This document shows positions 56,308 to 64,000 of a stretch of DNA of 64,000 bases, piece by piece. Both the position numbers and the translations under genes were made by a program. The notes beneath the pieces are model-generated. The model was not told the origin of the DNA. It searched no databases and saw only the letters and a program-made list of their open reading frames with translations. How positions within the stretch are numbered: the first letter of the stretch is position 1; every line of letters starts with the position of its first letter. Source of the DNA: Aphidius gifuensis (Eukaryota > Arthropoda > Insecta > Hymenoptera > Braconidae); NCBI RefSeq assembly GCF_014905175.1, contig NC_057789.1:25664555-25728554 (forward strand). Reading direction: 5' to 3'.

Positions 56308-57276
56308 TTACGATTTAGACTCGTTGGAACCATCAGCTTCTACTATGTTGTGAAATACAGATACAACTTCATCAATTTCTTTGAGTTTTTCAAATAGCTT
56401 TTCAATTGTTTTTAATGTTTCCTCGTCAAGTGTTGATGTTACTTTTGGCAAAAGTTCATCGTCCATTGTCAAAATATTGTAATTTAATTTTCTAATTTGA
56501 CTTGCAACTCTTCCAACTTGAGCTGGATCACAGGTAAACTTGAAATGATAATTAAATTAATTTTAAAATGCCATTATTATTGATGAATTTGTGTTTAATC
56601 AACTTACTTTGTAATATGTCTTGTTGTTTTCTTGATATTCTTCAACTTCTTCAGCACCAACTGTTATTGCATCGTCAGTTGCAGTATCTAAATTATCTTT
56701 AGCTTCAGTTATTATAAATCCTTGATGATGAAATATACTTTTCATTTTTCCATCACCACCAGTACAATTTAATTTACGAAATACTGTATTTAAATTCATT
56801 CTAACAGCACATAAATTATCAGATAATATTTTAACAGCAAATTTTGCATTTCCTGGACCACGAAAATCAACAATTTCAGATTGTGTTGCTGTTTTAGATT
56901 TTTCAGCTTTTTCTAATGTTCCATTTATTGTTGCTAGTGGTACACATTTACTTCTTGCTTCTTCAATTATTTGTGCTAGTTTTAAATTGTCCAATGGTTT
57001 TGCACTTTTTCCCTCTGTTTAAAAATAAATTAATCAATTATTAGTTTGACTGTTGTTATTGTTGTTTGTTGTTGTTGATGATGATGATGTTTTATATTTA
57101 CCAGCAATTGCAACTTTCATTCTTTTAACATAACTTTGTATCATTGCTGATTTTTCGCCATCTTTTTCTGCTTTTGTATGTCTAATATTTGCCCATTTAC
57201 TATGACCAGCAAATCTTTTTTCTTGACGATAAACATCACGAGTTGATCTTGCACATAGTCTTGTTAAATGATACAT
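56308..57276 (-). CDS. TACO1: Mitochondrial translational activator of COX1 (YebC/TACO1 family)
   Basis: Exons 57102-57276, 56608-57014 and 56308-56538 (minus; GTAAAT/AACAG and GTAAGT/TTCAAG, phases 1 and 0) give 270 residues. In the family this protein acts in the mitochondrial matrix to help translate COX1 and polyproline-type stretches. The N-terminus MYHLTRLCARSTRDVYRQEK is a typical presequence, followed by the hallmark FAGHSKWANIRHTKAEKDGE of YebC proteins. Later motifs fit: AKPLDNLKLAQIIEEARSKC, VPLATINGTLEKAEK, DFRGPGNAKFAVKILSDN and GGDGKMKSIFHHQGFI. The acidic C-terminus ends NESKS. Length and domain order match the family. Confidence 0.95.
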
Positions 57277-60200
57277 GTTTTTAACCTAAAAAATATTATA
57301 ACAGTTTGTTTGATTTAACAAAAGTTAATGTTACTTAAAAATTACAGAAATATAATAATATACTAACTTGGTAAAAATATAAAATAAATCAATTGTTGAT
57401 TGTCCAAAACATTTACTGTCAACAAGTGAATTTATTTTTTAAACTTTACACAATGTTGTTAAAAATGTGGTAATAGTTATTTTTGTTATTTTTTTTTTTT
57501 TATTGTCAACTTTGTCATTACGAGAAAAGACTGCCACTACGATTGGTAGAAAAATATTTCGATTCGTAATTTTATCAAGAAGAGATACAGTATCGATACA
57601 AGCAACGTATTTGAAAATTTTTTTTTTTTTTAAACCACAGATGGTTTTACTATTTCGAAATGAAATTTTCAAATTAATTGCATAATTAAACAGCTCATTA
57701 TTAAGCACACTATTAAGTAATTAAAAAAATTTTCTTTTTTTTTTAATTATCACATAATAGATTGTCATTTTGATAATACGTAAATTATATTTTTAAAATA
57801 ATTAATTTACTCGTTTTTTAATAATTTAATTAAGATAATTAATTAACTTTCAATGAAAAAAATTAAATATTTTAAAAAGTTTATAATTCGTTGATAAATT
57901 ATTCAACAAAATTATTGATTAAATGTTTTTTTAAATTTTATTAATATCTTTGTTATTTTAAATTAAAAAAAAAAAAATTATTTATTTACTAAATAATAAA
58001 TAAATAGAATATAAAATTTAATTGACAAAAAAAAAACTCATTCAAAACTTGATATTATAATTAAAATTTTAATTTAAAAAAATAAAAAAAAAATGATATT
58101 TGTAAAATTGAAAATTACAAAATTTGATATAACACATCCTGTCATTTTGATGACATTAAAAAAAATGACAGTTGATATTATCCCTTGGTATTCATTTTCA
58201 TCCGGTCTGAATATATTTTTTCCGATAAAAAAATTCCACCAAGGTGAGGCAATCGGTAAAGAGGGAGTGGCTCATATAAGCATTTGAAAATAAAAAGCAT
58301 AAAAAAAAAAAAATAAATAAAAAAACCAAAAAATATATATTTGAAAAGAAAAATGACGAGGCATGAAGGATGATGATGGTAAAAATTTTCTTTCGGAAAT
58401 ATGCACTATTTTTTTATTCCTTCATTTTTCAGTTACGTTCATTTATTTTTGTATTTTTTTTTTTATATTTTTTTATAAACGATGAATCATGATATCTACT
58501 AAAAATTAGTTTTTTAAAAAATAAACTTTTTTGCTTGAACCCTGTTCAACCCTCTTTCGATACATACCAATACACACACACACACACACAGACAATCTTT
58601 TACTTTGTTTACTCCCTTATTAACTTTATCTATTTTTTTTTTTTTTTTTTTTTACAGTACTTAAACCATATTTTATATATTACAAAGTTCTCGAGTGCCC
58701 AATGAACCAATTCAATCAGGCGAAAAGTATATCCTTCATAAAATAAAATGCATAAAGTAATTTTTTTTTTTTTTTTTAATTATTTTTATTTTCTTTTTTA
58801 GGAAAAAAAATAATCTATCTTTATAATTTTCAAAGTAATATAAATAATATTTAAAGTGTATCAAGCTATTTCAGATGATAATAATAAATATAAAAATTAT
58901 TTTAATGACTGGTGAATTATGATGAAGAGACACTCTTGAATTCCCATTTGAATTCAATGATCTCTCGTATTTTCCTTGTCAATAACATCATTTTGAAAAT
59001 TTTTTAAAAATTCTTTAAAAATATTTAGCCATTAAATTGACCTCTTGAACTGTATTTTTATATATATTCTAATTTATTTTATGATTTAGAATTTAAATAA
59101 AAATACTCAAATAATTTACTGAACATAAAAATCACTATCCATCAATGTAAATGAAAATAAGAAAAAAAAATCCCGGTAGAACTTTTTTAAAAAATAAAAT
59201 TAATAAACCAGTGATTGATTTTTATAAAATTAAAAAAAATATGAATTTCATAAATTAATAACAATGACCTAGATCCAATAAAATCTCGAGTACATCTTTT
59301 TGAATTTAGCAAATATCTTTTTTGACATAACATCTCGTGCATATGATAAAAGTATGTGTGTTATATTATCATCATAAATAGTATACTTGATGCATGTGTG
59401 TTGTTGTTGTCATGCATGTGATTTTCCTCATATATTTGCGACCTAAATCAATTTTGTTACGACAGGATATGCAGAGTGTGTGGATATACACCACACATTG
59501 AATGCAAAAGCTCTCTTGCGTAAGCATCTCTTTTCTCTTCTTTTTTTTTTTTGGTAAATTTGTGTTCAGCAACAGTTGCAGTAGTATTCAGTAATGGCGG
59601 TCTGCAAAACATAAATTATCCTCTTGTCGCTGTTGTCCTCACCAACTCTGTTCCATCATCCACCCTTACCTTCATCTAGATTCTAGATACAACATACATC
59701 TAGGTACTTCAATTTCACCTACAACTTGTCCTCCCTCTTTGAATTTCTATATCCGCAATACCATCCCTCTTTCAACCCCTCTGGTTTCTTTATATCCTTT
59801 TCCTTCTTTCAAAGTATATATATGCCATTTCCATTGAACATTTTTATTATTTCTTTTTTTTTTTTTTTCGAAATAAAAATATATAAATTCGATAACAAAA
59901 CATGGATCCTCCGGATTAAAACTATATCGATTTCGGATTTTATCATACACTTGTTCACCAAGAGACCAAGAGTTTTTAGTTTTTTTTTTTTTTTTCTATT
60001 TGTTTCTTCACAAATACATATAAATTTGCTTATCGTTACAATTGCTTTTATGTACTTTCTAACCGAGAAAATAAAAAAAATAGAAAATTAAAATAAAAAG
60101 TTTTAAAAAATAACAAAAATTTTTAAACTTTGTATAGATGAAATATTCAGGAAACTTGGTTTTTAAAAAATACATTTTTTACTCGATAAACTAAATTGTT

Positions 60201-63200
60201 GATATTTTTTATTAAGATTTCTTTTATTTATATTATTTTTTAATCGTTTATTTTGTCGCTTTATTTATTTATTTTTTTTTCATATAAAGTTACTTGATAT
60301 GCCATTTTATTTATTTATTTTTTATCTATTTTTTCTGACTATCAACTGAGTTATGTACATGAATTTTTGTATTTTTTAAAAAGTTCTACTCAATTTTACA
60401 TTTGAAAAAAAATAGTCTTTCTATCGTTATAAATAAAAAAAAAAAAATTAATTTAATATTTATTTCCTTATACATTTTTCCAAGTTAAAAGGATTTTTAT
60501 ATTGCATATTTTAAAATCATTAATTGTGACTGCTAAAATATTTATATCTAGACTATAATCATTATGAAATATTTAAAATAGTAATAAAGATATAAAATGA
60601 AGAAAAAATAATATAAAAAAAAAAATATATATTTTTAAATCTCTAATTAAAAAATTCTACAAACGCCAAGATAATATATATTATTTTTTTATTATTATCA
60701 TTTTTCATTTAAGTGAATATAAGTATCACTCTTCTAAATTTTTTATATTTTTCATTTCATGGTCAAACAGATAATCCTTCAAGGATTTTTTAATAAATTT
60801 ATATAAATTTATTTTATTATATATCTTATCCTTTTTTTTCCTTCATATTTTTCCTTCATTTTCAAACGTAATACCAAACATGAGCCTTCTGTATGTGTCA
60901 CACTTGCGTTCAATTTTGCGAAAGGCAAATGTGTACTATAAAAGTGTATATATACACATGTGGATAAAGTAGACGACAGGACATTTAATAAAGGCGTGGA
61001 TATATACAACAATGTTCCTCTTGTCTAGATACTGCATTTTGTATTTGTTTATGTGTATACAATGTTTTTGTGTGTGTGATAAAAAATAAAAAAAAATCCT
61101 ACTGATGAGGGGTAGAGAGATATAAACAAGTATGGGGATGCTAGTTAGCGCCGACGCCCGCCGTCTGGACGCCTATCAACCCTGCGATGTATACACAACT
61201 CTTCTTCCAACCCATATAATCTAGTTTTTTTATTTTTTTTTTTTTATATATTTTTTCATCATTCTCATCTCGTCACATCAACATACTTGCTATGTTGTGT
61301 TGTATTTCTTTTTAAACATATTTGTGCTTTGATTTTTTTTTTTGAATTGGTGCATTTTTGATGAATCATTGATGTGTTGTTGCAAAATTATTTATGCTAG
61401 TTTAATAATAATAATTTAAAAAATCCTTTTGTGGAATGGTTTGTACAAATAAATTTTCCAAATATCAAATCGTAAAGTTTATTATTGGTCACGGATGAAT
61501 TTACTTAACCACTGTATCATTTTATTTTCTACGTTTTTCACTCGTTATATTTGGTATATCATCATAAATTTATATTACAAGTTACAGTTATATTAAATGT
61601 TGATTTTAACTCCCTTTTTTGGTATTTTCATTTTGAAATTCTCTACAGACTTTGCGCATATCATATCGTTTTATCAATAATTGTTTTTCTCTCTCATTCT
61701 CTATTAATCTTGCTTTATTTTTTTTAGTATTTCAAACTCATCATACTGGTAAAATTTACAATCCTCAAATAAAAATTTAACGTTGGTCAATTAAAACATC
61801 ATAACCATTATTCTTTCCAACAATTTTACACCACTTAACTTACCACCAAAAGTTTACAAACATTTGTGTTATTATTACACATTTGTGTGTAACATCTGTA
61901 ACCACAATTTTGATTTAATATGAATATTCGATTGATAAAATATATATTTTAGTATAATATTATATTAATTTTATCTGACAAGTTTTCATTTTGCTAATTA
62001 AAATTTTACTTGAATGTAAAATTTAATTTTCTTTCAACTGGAAAATATTTAAATTAATATACATTAAAAATTCAAGAAAAAAATTTTAATAATTAATTTT
62101 TTTAACTTAATTATTGTCATTTTATTTTTTAAATAAATAATCATTTTTTAAATAATTTATTAGGGTTACTTTTTGTTATTCTGAGATCATAATAAAGTGG
62201 CAGTTATGTTTGAAAAACTTTTCAATCTTCAGTAGAATTTTTTATAGAGGGTTAAATACATATATATAAACTTTAGTTTTTTAGTATTCACGCAAAGCTG
62301 GGTTATCGGCTAGTAAAATTTGTCATTTGATTTATTATTTTTTTGAATTTTATTTTTATGTTATTCAATAAAAATAAAATTCAAAAAAAAGTAAAATTTT
62401 TTTATTTTAATTAAAATTATTTCAACAATTTATTTATCATTAATAAATTTGAAAAAAATTTGCAATTTAATATTTTTCATTATTTTTAAGTCTTCACATA
62501 TTTTATCAATTTTACGACAATTTTATTTTAAAAAATTTTTATTTTGCATAATATTAACGTACATTATTATTATTAATTTTTTTCACTTTATCAAGACTAA
62601 TATTATAATGATTAAGCTTTTTTATAACGTCCAAACTTAATTCAATTTTATTTTTTTTCATACTAAAAATAAAAAAAAAAAAATGTAAAACTCATTATTT
62701 TTCTTATTTTCAAAATAATGCTTGTACAGATATTTATAATCTAAAAAAATTAAAATTAAATATAAAAGACATTATTTTGCAGTTAAATATCTTGTTAATG
62801 ATCTTTGAATTTTAAAATTATCATTATAAATTCATGATTTTTACTTTATTAATATTCAAGTATTTATAAGTAAATAAAGTGTTTATCAATTCATTTTAGT
62901 TGAATAGTCAGTCCTCGTTGTGTACCGCAATTAACGTTGCTTAATTGTTCACTCGTTGATGAGCAGTTGAGTTTAGACTTTAGTTTTAAGGGTTAAAAAT
63001 ATTAATGACAATTTTAATCATTTTTATTATGTTTGCAACAACTTATTAATGTGTCATATTAAATTCCTTTTTATAACATACCATTAAATTTTAGCTGTAT
63101 AAATATTGTTAAAATTTAACTAATCGATTGCTCAATAATATTAATTTTCATTTTATATATTTATTATTGTAAATAAATTTTTTTTTTTTTTTTTGATATA

Positions 63201-64000
63201 GCTTGGGTTTAATATACTTGATGACAAACATGGCTATAATTATTTCATGGAGTAAATACAGAGTAAATATACAAAATGCCATTTTCAAACACTGTCAATG
63301 TAATTTTTTATTTTTTTTATTTAACAACCAGAATTATAGCCCTTTTTTTTTTTAACGATGTTTCTCTATGGTTTATTAACTTAACGACCTGATCGTTAAC
63401 TTTGCCTTTATTGGATTTGACCATATGACTTGTTTCATGGCTATTGAAATAATATTGCTGGAAAATAAAATATATATTGTAATTTTGTAAAATTTAATTT
63501 ACAGTAAATTATTTTAGGGAGAGACACAAAAAAAAAAATGATATATATAAATTAGTTATTGAAGAGAGTATATATAGTTTTTTTATTTTAAATTTATAGT
63601 GTGAATTTAGAGTATTGAGGGTTGAAAAAAAAGTCGTGATGTTCATGTAGGCTGTCACCTTTGAATGTTCAACAAACAAGGGTTGGACTCTCCCTCACTG
63701 AGGGTTGGGTTAATAATTTGTGGGTTACGAGACAAACTAATGAGATCTGTAATTTCCACAGTCATGTACACTCCCATTTTTATATTTCATTCCTTATACA
63801 GATATATATTTACACCAGTTTTTTATACTTTTTACCAACTCATATCTTTCCAACAAGTATAAATTTGATGAAATGAAAAAATAAAAAAAATAACAGAACT
63901 AGATTATTAATTTCAATTGAATGAATAATTTTTTTGATGTCTTTAATTTTATTTTTCAAAGTTGAATATTTTTCCTCAATTGGAACTTGATGAATACAAA
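57277..64000. other. Long region without a recognised gene
   Basis: Bases 57,277-57,720 probably hold the TACO1 leader. Beyond that the DNA is AT-rich with occasional mixed patches: 58,180-58,270, 58,560-58,590 (CA repeat), 59,590-59,770, 61,120-61,210 (GTTAGCGCCGACGCCCGCCG and on) and 63,640-63,740. None has a credible frame. Open frames at 59,726-60,091 and 62,449-62,640 are low-complexity. It may be a long intron or intergenic regulatory DNA. Confidence 0.45.
62338..62389. other. Perfect AT-rich hairpin
   Basis: A 21-base arm (TTTTTTTGAATTTTATTTTTA) is followed after a 10-base loop by its exact reverse complement. It could act as a terminator-like or structural element, but in such AT-rich DNA this may also be chance or a micro-inversion product. 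Confidence 0.6.

Noticed and set aside
1..64000. Polydnavirus, other integrated virus genes, or a CRISPR array
   Set aside because: No recognisable viral gene family or repeat-spacer array was seen in any reading frame I examined. Repeats here are tandem satellites, inverted-repeat elements and gene duplicates.

Overview
The window is eukaryotic nuclear DNA from an insect, most likely a parasitoid hymenopteran of the braconid type. That placement is an inference from the very low GC content, the homopolymer tracts, the short spliced genes with GT-AG introns, and an insulin receptor substrate, a Piwi, PINX1 and TACO1 of insect type. The organism cannot be named from sequence alone. Nothing bacterial, no CRISPR array and no recognisable virus gene was seen. 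Exon limits below were worked out by hand from reading frame, splice signals and phase.

Left part (1-15.9 kb): repeat-rich DNA with a ~123-bp satellite, fold-back and terminal-inverted-repeat elements, one small spliced gene of mitochondrial look (6.56-7.07 kb), one plus-strand member of a small membrane-protein family (8.09-8.48 kb), and several broken duplicate pieces. The pieces come from a Piwi gene (10.04-10.57 kb) and from an unnamed eight-exon gene whose intact copy lies at 16.27-18.11 kb.

Middle part (18.6-36.4 kb): an array, almost all on the minus strand, of at least 16 intact or damaged tiny two-exon genes. Each has a short acidic N-terminus and one transmembrane helix in exon 1, then one phase-1 intron, then a short and very variable tail. 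Tails are Cys-rich, Gly/Cys-rich (GGGGDC repeats), acidic, or with a second hydrophobic segment. Several share a conserved ~90-bp leader upstream of the ATG. The array has grown by tandem and inverted duplication, with frameshifted, deleted and transposon-hit copies. A PAH-domain (SIN3-like) protein gene lies inside it (29.9-31.0 kb), with a truncated duplicate of its 3' end at 25.4 kb. I regard this array as the candidate undescribed system of the window; its function is unknown.

Right part (38.4-57.3 kb): conserved genes. These are a Piwi/Aubergine-clade Argonaute with a full DEDH tetrad and only one coding intron (38.43-41.42 kb, +), insulin receptor substrate (chico/IRS, 45.20-52.06 kb, +), PINX1 (53.70-56.03 kb, +) and TACO1 (56.31-57.28 kb, -). 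The last two face each other tail to tail. From 57.3 kb to the end no gene was recognised.
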